Assembly: GCF_000797445.1 (NCBI RefSeq)
Contig: NZ_JSWF01000027.1
Span: 62,001 to 126,000 of the forward strand
Origin: Lacinutrix jangbogonensis
GTDB lineage: Bacteria > Bacteroidota > Bacteroidia > Flavobacteriales > Flavobacteriaceae
Direction: 5' to 3'
Length of the DNA: 64,000 nt
In this document: positions 26,829-34,739 of the stretch, piece after piece
Layout: each line of letters opens with the position of its first letter
How positions within the stretch are numbered: position 1 is the stretch's first letter
Program-made: the position numbers and the translations under genes
Notes under the pieces: generated by a model
Told to the model about the DNA's origin: nothing
Databases searched by the model: none
Seen by the model: only the letters and a program-made list of their open reading frames with translations

Positions 26829-28247
26829 ATGAAATACCCAAGTCAAATTGTTTACCTGTTATTCTTTTTATGCTCTACAATATCATTCGCACAAAAAGAA
26901 ATAAGCAATCAAGTTGTAGATTTTTTTAATGAAACACCAATTGAAAGTGCCAGTGTTTATATTAAAAGTACAGCTATTGGAACAGTAACAAATGCCGATG
27001 GTAAATTTGTACTTAGAATTCAAAAAGAAAATATAGCAGATACTTTGGTGGTGTCCTCCATTGGGTATTCAACAGAAAAAATTCCTTTAGAACAGTTCGA
27101 TCCTTCGGAACCAATATACTTAGTAGAAGAAGTAGCATCGCTTGATGAAGTCACAATAGAAGCAGAACCAAGACCAAAAACAGGAAACGATATTGTACTT
27201 AAAGCAATTGAAGAGCTTCCCGAGACTATGCCAGACTCTTCTTATATTCAAAAAGGTTTTTTAAGACACAAAGAGCGTAATAAGAGAGAGTTTAAATGGC
27301 TTATAGAAAGTGCTATTTCTGTATACGATTCAGGGTACAGTGTACCCGCAAAAAAGCATTTAAAAATAAATGTAGATCAAATGCGAAAGAGTTACGATCT
27401 AAGAGACATAGATAGTTTATTTACTTACACTTCTTATTTAAATCAGACCTCTTCATTTAGAACAAATCCTAAAAACCTAAAAAGGAGTCAGGTAAAAACA
27501 GCCTTATTGAAGAAAGCTATTAAGTGGAATGATAATAGAATTAACGGACTTCAAAATATATTCCAAGGCAAACTAAACATGTTTAGAAATGTAGATGGAA
27601 AAAAAGCGCTATTTGGCGAAAATATATTGGATACTCATCAATTTAAATTGGATACCATTTTAATGGATAATGAACGTAAACTGTATAAAATAGAAATAAC
27701 TAAAGGTGAAAACCATGTAGGTTTAGATACTAAAGGTATTTATAACGAAGGTTATCATGCTAAAGGTTGGGTCTATATCTATTACGATAATTATGCCATA
27801 AAAAAATTGGAATATGAATTAGTTGCAGCTTCAAAAGAACAAAAACATAGAAGTAAGCGTCTGTTCGATACACAAGTCAATCATAAATTAGTAATCAATT
27901 ACAAGGAGTTTAAAGGTAAAATGTATCCTAATTATATTTATTACGAAACACCAAAACTTGTCAATATTGGTTATAAAGCAAAAAACAGAGAAGAGGAATT
28001 ACTTGCAGAGCAATACAACAAAGAGGAACGATACTACTACACCATACAGGAAATATTATTTTCAGATATTATCATAGATCACGATAAAATTAGTGCGGAA
28101 CTTAAACATAAATGGGATATGGATATTTTCTCTCCTAAGCCCTATAACAAAGAGTTTTGGGAAACATACAACGTCTTACTAGAAAGTGAAGATGAAGAAA
28201 AATTGATTCAAGATTTAAGCCAAAGAGCCTCGTTGTTTAAAGAGTAA
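26829..28247 (+). CDS. Secreted protein with carboxypeptidase-like regulatory domain
   Basis: Product 472 residues from the ATG at 26829 (MKYPSQIVYLLFFLCSTISFAQ, a clean signal peptide); the ATG at 26796 adds eleven residues and is less likely. The mature start is a CarboxypepD_reg-like fold (NQVVDFFNETPIESASVYIK, then GTVTNADGKFVLRI). The remainder is a Bacteroidota-specific domain of unknown function, with KGWVYIYYDNYAIKKLEYEL recalling strands of outer-membrane-associated proteins. It probably belongs to the outer membrane or periplasm. No enzyme motif is seen. Confidence 0.8.
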   Translation: MKYPSQIVYLLFFLCSTISFAQKEISNQVVDFFNETPIESASVYIKSTAIGTVTNADGKFVLRIQKENIADTLVVSSIGYSTEKIPLEQFDPSEPIYLVEEVASLDEVTIEAEPRPKTGNDIVLKAIEELPETMPDSSYIQKGFLRHKERNKREFKWLIESAISVYDSGYSVPAKKHLKINVDQMRKSYDLRDIDSLFTYTSYLNQTSSFRTNPKNLKRSQVKTALLKKAIKWNDNRINGLQNIFQGKLNMFRNVDGKKALFGENILDTHQFKLDTILMDNERKLYKIEITKGENHVGLDTKGIYNEGYHAKGWVYIYYDNYAIKKLEYELVAASKEQKHRSKRLFDTQVNHKLVINYKEFKGKMYPNYIYYETPKLVNIGYKAKNREEELLAEQYNKEERYYYTIQEILFSDIIIDHDKISAELKHKWDMDIFSPKPYNKEFWETYNVLLESEDEEKLIQDLSQRASLFKE

Positions 28248-28282
28248 TATACTTTCGTTATCTTGGTGTTAAATTTAGTTCT

Positions 28283-29173
28283 ATGTCCATTAAAGCCTTT
28301 ACAGATTACCTCCAGTTGGAAAGAAACTATTCTCAGCTTACTGTAAAGGCGTATATAAACGATATCAATTCTTTTCAATCTTTTTTAATTGAAGAATTCG
28401 GCGATTCACAATTAAACAAAATAAACTACACTCAAATAAGAAGTTGGATTGTGCAGTTGGTAGAGTCTAAAATTTCAAACCGAAGTATTAATCGTAAAGT
28501 TTCAGCATTAAATTCTTATTATAAATTCTTACTAAAAATAGGAGATATAGAAATTAACCCACTGTTAAGACACAGGGCCTTAAAAACAAGCAAAAATATA
28601 CAAGTACCATTTTCTGAAGCTGAAGTTGCTATCGCTATAGATGAATTAAAACACGAAGATGATTACGAAGGCATTAGAAATAAGCTAATTATCGAATTGT
28701 TTTACACTTCAGGAATTAGAAGAATAGAGCTAGTAAATTTAAAACTATCAGATGTCGACTTTAGTAATAAAACATTAAAAGTTTTGGGAAAGCGAAATAA
28801 AGAACGCTATCTGCCTTTATTGAATTCAGTACTAAAGACAATAAATAGGTATTTAAAAGAACGAAAAGAATTAGGTGTAATTGAAGATAATCAAGCTCTT
28901 TTTTTAACAAAGAAAGGAGTTAGAATTTATGAAACTCTTGTTTACCGCATTATAAAAGAGTATTTTAGTTTAGCGTCTAATAAGGTAAAAAAGAGTCCAC
29001 ATATATTAAGACACTCATTTGCAACGCACCTATTAAATCAAGGTGCCGATTTAAACGCTGTTAAAGAACTTTTAGGGCATTCCAGTTTAGCTGCAACACA
29101 AGTCTATACTCATAATAGTATAGCTGAACTTAAAAAAGTGTATTCAAAGGCACATCCAAGAAGCAAAAAATAA
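28283..29173 (+). CDS. xerC: Tyrosine recombinase XerC/XerD
   Basis: A 296-residue protein of standard Xer length. The N-terminal SAM-like core-binding domain opens KAFTDYLQLERNYSQLTVKAY. Catalytic residues are visible: Arg in TSGIRRIELV, His-x-x-Arg in HILRHSFATH, His in LLGHSSLAATQVYTH and the nucleophile tyrosine in QVYTH. It resolves chromosome dimers at dif. Its place next to hpf, tRNA genes and tuf is the usual flavobacterial position of the housekeeping xer gene, not of a phage integrase. Confidence 0.85.
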   Translation: MSIKAFTDYLQLERNYSQLTVKAYINDINSFQSFLIEEFGDSQLNKINYTQIRSWIVQLVESKISNRSINRKVSALNSYYKFLLKIGDIEINPLLRHRALKTSKNIQVPFSEAEVAIAIDELKHEDDYEGIRNKLIIELFYTSGIRRIELVNLKLSDVDFSNKTLKVLGKRNKERYLPLLNSVLKTINRYLKERKELGVIEDNQALFLTKKGVRIYETLVYRIIKEYFSLASNKVKKSPHILRHSFATHLLNQGADLNAVKELLGHSSLAATQVYTHNSIAELKKVYSKAHPRSKK

Positions 29174-29234
29174 CAGTTATGGTATAACCAATACTTAAAA
29201 CCCATTTGTTTTGAGTGTGGTAATTACCATGGTT

Positions 29235-29537
29235 ATGAAAGTTAGTGTTCATGCAGTAAAGTTCAATGTAAATCAATAAATAGTAAAGTGCTTTCAAGAA
29301 TAAATTAGTGAAACACCTAACTATTTATGATAAAGTGATAAAATCTGATGTGTTTTTATGAATTAAAAGGTCTAGAGGTAAAGAAAATAAAATAATCGAT
29401 GCTCGCGTTACTGCTTCAGAATATCGTGTTGTTGAAAAAAGCAATCTAAATCTTATAAAAAAGATGCAGATATCGCAATTGCATCGTTAGAAAGGCAATT
29501 AAAAAAGCGAAAACCCAAATTAAGAGCACATTTATAA
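29235..29537 (+). pseudogene. hpf: Decayed ribosome hibernation promoting factor (HPF/RaiA)
   Basis: The start MKVSVHAVKFNVNQ is the normal HPF N-terminus but meets a stop at codon 15. In another frame NKIIDARVTASEYRVVEKS matches the middle of the family, and in a further frame KSYKKDADIAIASLERQLKK then RKPKLRAHL with a stop matches the C-terminus. So at least two frameshifts and several stops have accumulated in a gene of otherwise correct length and position (between xerC and the tRNA-tuf cluster). HPF normally silences ribosomes as 100S dimers in stationary phase. Confidence 0.85.
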
Positions 29538-29558
29538 AAATATTTGTAAAAAATGTTT

Positions 29559-29587
29559 TTGAATAACTAAATAAATATCTACATTTG
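29559..29587 (+). promoter_or_regulatory. Promoter of the tRNA-tuf cluster
   Basis: TTTTTG ends at 29561 and TACATTTG spans 29580-29587, with an 18-base spacer. This matches the Bacteroidota TTTG - about 19 - TAnnTTTG promoter. It precedes tRNA-Thr by about 50 bases. Confidence 0.7.
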
Positions 29588-29588
29588 C

Positions 29589-29617
29589 AGTCCGTTAGAA
29601 ATAGCGGACTTTTTTTA
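29589..29617 (+). terminator. Hairpin plus U-tract at the start of the tRNA-tuf transcript
   Basis: AGTCCGTTA-GAAA-TAGCGGACT forms a 9-bp stem (one G-T pair) with a GAAA tetraloop, directly followed by seven T. It starts essentially at the predicted transcription start, only a few bases after the -7 box. It could be a leader attenuator or a stabilising 5' hairpin rather than a terminator of an upstream gene. Confidence 0.6.
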
Positions 29618-29638
29618 TACGTAAAAAATGTAATAAAA

Positions 29639-29712
29639 GCCGATGTAGCTCAGCTGGCTAGAGCAGCTGATTTGTAATCAGCAGGTCGTGGGTTCGAGTC
29701 CCTCCATCGGCT
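29639..29712 (+). tRNA. tRNA-Thr (anticodon TGT)
   Basis: A 74-nt cloverleaf. Acceptor stem GCCGATG/CATCGGC, anticodon loop TTTGTAA within GCTGA/TCAGC, T-arm GGTTCGAGTCC. CCA is not encoded. It is the first of four tRNAs upstream of tuf. Confidence 0.95.
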
Positions 29713-29775
29713 CTAAAATAAAGGAGTTGCAAAGCTTTTTTATAAGTTCTTTAAAATATTGAAAAATTTAAAATT

Positions 29776-29857
<82 letters not shown>

Positions 29858-30027
29858 CTTATTTTGAAATACAAATATTAAGAAAGCTCGCTTTGTTAAT
29901 ATTTAATTTTTACAGTAAGGTTTGTACACCCAAAACAGGATCACTGAGCAAAGCAAAGTAATCTGTACCAAATGAAAAGGTGTTCATTTAATAAACGAAT
30001 TTTAAATTTAAGAATTATTAAATAATT

Positions 30028-30100
30028 GCGAGAGTAGCTCAGTTGGTAGAGCGTCAGCCTTCCAAGCTGAATGTCGCCAGTTCGAACCTGGTCTCTCGCT
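30028..30100 (+). tRNA. tRNA-Gly (anticodon TCC)
   Basis: A 73-nt cloverleaf. Acceptor GCGAGAG/CTCTCGC, anticodon TCC in the loop CTTCCAA, T-arm CCAGTTCGAACCTGG. Confidence 0.95.
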
Positions 30101-30111
30101 CTAATATTTAA

Positions 30112-30183
30112 GCCGGTGTAGCTCAGGGGTAGAGCGTTTCCTTGGTAAGGAAGAGGTCACGGGTTCAATTCCCGTCATTGGCT
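30112..30183 (+). tRNA. tRNA-Thr (anticodon GGT)
   Basis: A 72-nt cloverleaf. Acceptor GCCGGTG/CATTGGC has two G-T pairs, the anticodon loop TTGGTAA sits in TTTCC/GGAAG, and the T-arm is CGGGTTCAATTCCCG. It lies 71 bases before tuf. Confidence 0.93.
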
Positions 30184-30254
30184 CAATTGATTAAGTACAA
30201 AAAGTAGAATACAAATATTATTATTATATAACTAAGATTAAAATTATTTAAAAC

Positions 30255-31442
30255 ATGGCAAAGGCAACTTTCGATCGTTCAAAACCACACTTAAACATTG
30301 GTACAATTGGACACGTAGATCACGGTAAAACAACTTTAACTGCTGCTATTACTAAAGTATTAGCTGATGCAGGTTTCTCAGACGCACTATCTTTTGATCA
30401 AATTGATAACGCACCAGAAGAAAAAGAAAGAGGTATTACAATTAATACTTCACACGTAGAATATGCAACAGCAAATCGTCACTATGCGCACGTAGATTGT
30501 CCAGGTCACGCCGATTATGTAAAGAACATGGTTACAGGTGCTGCACAAATGGATGGCGCTATATTAGTAGTAGCTGCAACAGATGGTCCAATGCCACAAA
30601 CACGTGAGCACATCCTTTTAGGACGTCAAGTTGGTATTCCTCGTATGGTTGTATTCATGAATAAAGTGGATATGGTTGATGATGAAGAATTAATTGAATT
30701 GGTAGATATGGAAGTAAGAGAATTACTTTCGTTCTACGAATATGATGGAGATAATGGACCTGTAATTGCTGGATCTGCTTTAGGAGCATTGAACGGTGAG
30801 AAAAAATGGGTTGATTCTGTTTTAGAATTAATGGAAGCTGTTGATGCTTGGATTGAAGAGCCGTTAAGAGAGGTTGATAAGCCATTCTTAATGCCTATTG
30901 AGGATGTATTCTCTATTACAGGTCGTGGAACTGTTGCTACTGGTAGAATTGAAACTGGTATCGCTAACACTGGAGATCCTGTAGAGATTATTGGTATGGG
31001 TGCTGAAAAATTAACTTCTACTGTGACTGGAATTGAAATGTTCCGTCAAATATTAGATAGAGGTGAAGCTGGTGATAATGCTGGTATTTTATTAAGAGGT
31101 ATTGAGAAATCTCAAATCTCTAGAGGTATGGTAATCTGTAAGCCAGGTTCTGTAACACCACATGCTAAATTTAAAGCTGAGGTTTATATCCTTAAAAAAG
31201 AAGAAGGTGGACGTCACACTCCATTTCATAATAACTACCGTCCACAGTTTTACGTTCGTACAACTGATGTAACTGGTAACATTGCATTGCCATCAGGAGT
31301 AGAGATGGTTATGCCTGGAGATAACTTAACAATTCACGTTGAGTTAATTCAAGCAATTGCTTTGAGTATCGGTCTTCGTTTTGCTATCCGTGAAGGAGGT
31401 AGAACAGTTGGAGCAGGTCAGGTAACTGAGATTTTAGACTAA
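30255..31442 (+). CDS. tuf: Elongation factor Tu
   Basis: A 395-residue GTPase. The P-loop is GHVDHGKT (18-25), the effector region [12 protein letters not shown], switch [14 protein letters not shown] and the guanine motif NKVDMVD; the beta-barrel domains 2 and 3 end [14 protein letters not shown]. It delivers aminoacyl-tRNA to the ribosome. Co-transcription with the four upstream tRNAs and the downstream trpT is the usual arrangement in this phylum. Confidence 0.99.
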   Translation: MAKATFDRSKPHLNIGTIGHVDHGKTTLTAAITKVLADAGFSDALSFDQIDNAPEEKERGITINTSHVEYATANRHYAHVDCPGHADYVKNMVTGAAQMDGAILVVAATDGPMPQTREHILLGRQVGIPRMVVFMNKVDMVDDEELIELVDMEVRELLSFYEYDGDNGPVIAGSALGALNGEKKWVDSVLELMEAVDAWIEEPLREVDKPFLMPIEDVFSITGRGTVATGRIETGIANTGDPVEIIGMGAEKLTSTVTGIEMFRQILDRGEAGDNAGILLRGIEKSQISRGMVICKPGSVTPHAKFKAEVYILKKEEGGRHTPFHNNYRPQFYVRTTDVTGNIALPSGVEMVMPGDNLTIHVELIQAIALSIGLRFAIREGGRTVGAGQVTEILD

Positions 31443-31463
31443 ATTTTAGTCTTATCAATATAG

Positions 31464-31498
31464 AGTTAAGGTGTCCCGTTTTGCGTGGCACCTTGACT
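31464..31498 (+). promoter_or_regulatory. Stem-loop between tuf and tRNA-Trp
   Basis: AGTTAAGGTG and CACCTTGACT pair over 10 bp (one wobble) around TCCCGTTTTGCGTGG. There is no T-run, so it is more likely an RNA-processing or stability hairpin than a terminator. Confidence 0.6.
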
Positions 31499-31505
31499 TA
31501 TATTT

Positions 31506-31578
31506 ACGGGTTTAGCTCAGTTGGTAGAGCACTGGTCTCCAAAACCAGGTGTCGGGAGTTCGAGTCTCTCAACCCGTG
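31506..31578 (+). tRNA. tRNA-Trp (anticodon CCA)
   Basis: A 73-nt cloverleaf. Acceptor ACGGGTT/AACCCGT, anticodon loop CTCCAAA in CTGGT/ACCAG, T-arm GGGAGTTCGAGTCTCTC. It lies between tuf and secE, as in many bacteria. Confidence 0.95.
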
Positions 31579-31668
31579 CTTATAGTGATTTAGGTTCTTG
31601 AAGAGCCTTTCTTTCTAAAATGAATTAGAGAAATGTTGTAATACATCTTTCGTTAAATAAACATTAAA

Positions 31669-31863
31669 ATGGCTGGAATAGTAAATTATATAAAAGAATC
31701 ATTTGGTGAATTGAAAAACAACGTGACTTGGACACCTTGGCCCGAAGTGCAAAGGTTAACAATATTAGTTGCTGTGTTTTCAATCATATTCTCTATAGCA
31801 ATTTGGGGAGTTGATACTGTTTTCAGTAGAGTTATTAGTGAATACTTTAAATTAATTAGTTAA
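31669..31863 (+). CDS. secE: Preprotein translocase subunit SecE
   Basis: A 64-residue single-helix form. The conserved amphipathic segment ESFGELKNNVTWTPWPEVQR is followed by one membrane helix (LTILVAVFSIIFSIAIWGVD). It clamps the two halves of SecY. It lies directly before nusG, 10 bases apart, the standard order. Confidence 0.95.
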   Translation: MAGIVNYIKESFGELKNNVTWTPWPEVQRLTILVAVFSIIFSIAIWGVDTVFSRVISEYFKLIS

Positions 31864-31873
31864 TATAAAGTTT

Positions 31874-32428
31874 ATGGCTGAAGTAGGAGAAAAAAAGTGG
31901 TACGTAGTTAGAGCGGTAAGTGGTCAAGAAAATAAGATTAAAAGTTATATCGAGAACGAAATTACTCGTTTAGGCTTAGAAGATTATGTTGAGCAAGTAT
32001 TGGTCCCTACAGAAAACGTAGTACAAATAAGAAACGGTAAGAAAGTAAACAAGGAGAAAGTTTATTTTAGAGGTTATATAATGATCAAGGCTAACCTTAC
32101 AGGAGAGGTGCCTCACATTATTAGATCAATAACTAATGTAATAGGTTTCTTAGGCGCTACAAAGGGAGGAGACCCTTTACCATTAAGACAGTCTGAGGTT
32201 AATAGAATGTTAGGTAAGGTAGATGAGCTAGCTGTAGATATGGATGCTAGTGTTGCTATTCCATTTACTAAAGGAGAAACTGTAAAAGTTATAGATGGCC
32301 CTTTTAATGGCTTTGATGGTACTATCGAAAACATTAATGAAGAAAAACGTAAGCTTGAAGTAATGGTTAAGATTTTTGGAAGAAAAACACCATTGGAGTT
32401 AAGTTACATGCAAGTAGAAAAAATTTAA
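31874..32428 (+). CDS. nusG: Transcription termination/antitermination factor NusG
   Basis: A 184-residue protein. The NGN domain starts KKWYVVRAVSGQENKIKSYI. A C-terminal KOW domain carries FTKGETVKVIDGPFNGFDGT. It binds RNA polymerase and couples it to ribosomes or Rho. Confidence 0.97.
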   Translation: MAEVGEKKWYVVRAVSGQENKIKSYIENEITRLGLEDYVEQVLVPTENVVQIRNGKKVNKEKVYFRGYIMIKANLTGEVPHIIRSITNVIGFLGATKGGDPLPLRQSEVNRMLGKVDELAVDMDASVAIPFTKGETVKVIDGPFNGFDGTIENINEEKRKLEVMVKIFGRKTPLELSYMQVEKI

Positions 32429-32498
32429 TAATTGTTACAATAAAGAAAGTGTTAAATCGGCTTCAAAAAAGATTTAATACGAAACTAAATTATTTAAA

Positions 32499-32939
32499 AT
32501 GGCAAAAGAATTAGGCAAAGTAGTCAAATTACAAGTAAGGGGAGGTGCAGCGAATCCGTCGCCACCGGTTGGACCCGCTTTAGGTGCTGCTGGTGTTAAT
32601 ATCATGGAATTCTGTAAGCAGTTTAATGCTAGAACCCAAGATAAAGCTGGTAAAGTTTTACCAGTTGTGATTTCTGTTTACAAAGACAAATCATTTGACT
32701 TTGTAATCAAAACTCCTCCAGCTGCAGTACAATTATTAGAAGCGGCCAAAGTGAAAAAAGGATCAGGTGAACCTCATGTGCGTAAAGTAGCTAAGGTAAC
32801 TTGGGATCAGGTAAAAGCAATTGCAGAAGATAAAATGGTAGATTTAAATGCCTTTGAAATTGGAGCAGCAATGAAAATGATCGCAGGAACTGCAAGATCT
32901 ATGGGTATAACTGTTAAAGGTGGTGAAGCACCTAATTAA
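32499..32939 (+). CDS. rplK: 50S ribosomal protein L11
   Basis: A 146-residue protein. The N-terminal proline motif [20 protein letters not shown] and the C-terminal rRNA-binding helix region (AGTARSMGI) are intact. It leads the L11-L1-L10-L7/L12 group, 17 bases before rplA. Confidence 0.98.
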   Translation: MAKELGKVVKLQVRGGAANPSPPVGPALGAAGVNIMEFCKQFNARTQDKAGKVLPVVISVYKDKSFDFVIKTPPAAVQLLEAAKVKKGSGEPHVRKVAKVTWDQVKAIAEDKMVDLNAFEIGAAMKMIAGTARSMGITVKGGEAPN

Positions 32940-32956
32940 CCTAAAAAGATTTTAAA

Positions 32957-33646
32957 ATGGCAAAATTAACAAAGAAACGTAAAGAGGCAGTAGCTAAAAT
33001 TGATAAGGATAAAGTTTATTCTGTACAAGAAGCTTCAGCTTTAATAAAAGAAATTTCAAATACTAAGTTCGATGCTTCAATCGATTTAGCTGTGCGTTTA
33101 GGAGTAGATCCTAGAAAAGCAAACCAAATGGTGAGAGGTGTTGTATCTCTTCCTCATGGTACAGGTAAGGACGTAAAAGTATTAGCATTAGTAACTCCAG
33201 ACAAAGAAGCAGAAGCTAAAGAAGCTGGTGCAGATTTCGTTGGTTTAGATGAGTACCTTGACAAAATTAAAGGTGGTTGGACAGACGTTGACGTTATCAT
33301 TACTATGCCAAGTGTTATGGGTAAATTAGGTCCTTTAGGACGTGTATTAGGTCCTCGTGGTTTGATGCCTAACCCAAAGACAGGTACAGTAACTATGGAT
33401 GTTGCAAAAGCTGTTACAGAAGTAAAAGCTGGTAAAATTGACTTTAAAGTTGATAAAACTGGTATCGTTCATGCTGCAATTGGTAAAGCATCTTTTAGTG
33501 CTGATAAAATTGAAGGTAACGCAAACGAATTATTAACAACATTAATGAAACTGAAACCAACTGCTTCAAAAGGAATCTATGTAAAGAGCATTTTTATGTC
33601 ATCTACAATGAGTCCTAGTATTGCAATTGATACAAAAATCGGTTAG
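32957..33646 (+). CDS. rplA: 50S ribosomal protein L1
   Basis: A 229-residue protein of normal length. [17 protein letters not shown] is the family signature. L1 builds the ribosomal stalk and in other bacteria represses its own operon by binding the mRNA; no obvious L1-site mimic was identified here by eye. Confidence 0.98.
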   Translation: MAKLTKKRKEAVAKIDKDKVYSVQEASALIKEISNTKFDASIDLAVRLGVDPRKANQMVRGVVSLPHGTGKDVKVLALVTPDKEAEAKEAGADFVGLDEYLDKIKGGWTDVDVIITMPSVMGKLGPLGRVLGPRGLMPNPKTGTVTMDVAKAVTEVKAGKIDFKVDKTGIVHAAIGKASFSADKIEGNANELLTTLMKLKPTASKGIYVKSIFMSSTMSPSIAIDTKIG

Positions 33647-33665
33647 TAGTTAAATAACTTTTATT

Positions 33666-34187
33666 ATGACAAGAGAAGAAAAATCACAAGTTATTGAAGA
33701 ATTAACTGCACAATTAGCCGATAATGCTAATATCTATTTAGCTGATATATCAGGCTTAAATGCAGGTACTACTTCAGATTTACGTCGTGCTTGTTTTAAA
33801 GCAAACGTAAAATTAGCAGTTGTAAAAAACACATTACTTGAAAAAGCAATGGAGGCTTCAGACAGAGAGTTTGGAGACTTACCAACAACGCTTAAAGGTA
33901 ATACATCAGTAATGTATTCTGAAACTGGAAATGCTCCAGCGAAAGTTATTAAAGCTTTCCGTAAGAAATCTGAAAAGCCTCTATTAAAAGGAGCTTTTAT
34001 TGAAGAAACGGTATACATAGGAGATGATCAACTAGATATGTTAGTTGATATCAAATCTAAAGAAGAATTAATAGGAGATATTATTGGATTATTACAATCT
34101 CCTGCTAAGAATGTTATTTCTGCACTTAAATCAAGTGGAGGAAAGCTCTCAGGGATTCTTAAAACATTATCTCAAAAAGAGGGATAA
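33666..34187 (+). CDS. rplJ: 50S ribosomal protein L10
   Basis: A 173-residue protein. MTREEKSQVIEEL at the start and the segment KANVKLAVVKNTLLEKAM are typical. It anchors L7/L12 dimers through its C-terminal helix. It is 19 bases after rplA. Confidence 0.97.
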   Translation: MTREEKSQVIEELTAQLADNANIYLADISGLNAGTTSDLRRACFKANVKLAVVKNTLLEKAMEASDREFGDLPTTLKGNTSVMYSETGNAPAKVIKAFRKKSEKPLLKGAFIEETVYIGDDQLDMLVDIKSKEELIGDIIGLLQSPAKNVISALKSSGGKLSGILKTLSQKEG

Positions 34188-34243
34188 TTTAAAAAGTACG
34201 CACTTTACACTTAAATATTAAAAATTAAAAACATTATTACAAA

Positions 34244-34618
34244 ATGGCAGATTTAAAAGATTTCGCAGAACAGTTAGTTAACCTTACTGTTAAAGAAGTA
34301 AATGAGTTAGCAACTATCTTAAAAGATGAATATGGTATCGAGCCTGCTGCTGCTGCAGTAGCAATGGCAGGACCGGCTGCAGGTGGAGGAGACGAAGCTG
34401 AAGCTCAAACTGAATTTGATGTAATCTTAAAAGCAGCAGGTGGCGCTAAGTTAGCTGTTGTAAAATTAGTTAAGGAATTAACTGGTTTAGGATTAAAAGA
34501 AGCTAAAGGATTAGTTGATGATGCACCAAGTGCAATCAAAGAAGGTGTTTCTAAAGATGAAGCAGATGCTCTTAAAACTCAATTAGAGGAAGCAGGAGCA
34601 GAGGTTGAGGTTAAGTAA
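34244..34618 (+). CDS. rplL: 50S ribosomal protein L7/L12
   Basis: A 124-residue acidic protein. An N-terminal dimerisation helix and Ala/Gly-rich hinge ([17 protein letters not shown]) precede the factor-binding domain ([35 protein letters not shown]). Confidence 0.98.
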   Translation: MADLKDFAEQLVNLTVKEVNELATILKDEYGIEPAAAAVAMAGPAAGGGDEAEAQTEFDVILKAAGGAKLAVVKLVKELTGLGLKEAKGLVDDAPSAIKEGVSKDEADALKTQLEEAGAEVEVK

Positions 34619-34647
34619 TCTTAACAACCAAAATTAACAAAGGTTTA

Positions 34648-34678
34648 GGTCTGGAGCATGTGCTCTTAGGCCTAGACC
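34648..34678 (+). promoter_or_regulatory. Stem-loop in the rplL-rpoB spacer
   Basis: The outer pair is GGTCT/AGACC and the inner hairpin is GAGCA-TG-TGCTC, a two-part structure with no U-run. This position often holds a partial terminator or RNA processing site that lowers rpoBC expression relative to the ribosomal genes. Confidence 0.5.
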
Positions 34679-34739
34679 ATTTGTCGTATATAGGTAATAC
34701 CTATAAACAAGTATTTTTTTTTAATCAAAATTTCGTCCA

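Noticed and set aside
28283-29173. Phage or island integrase next to a tRNA cluster
   Set aside because: Length and motifs are those of housekeeping Xer, the position before hpf and tuf is the usual one, and no attachment duplications or phage genes are nearby.
30655-30970. Minus-strand ORFs inside tuf, and similar ones in rpoB and rpoC
   Set aside because: Codon-bias shadows of strongly conserved genes; no signal, domain or promoter supports them.
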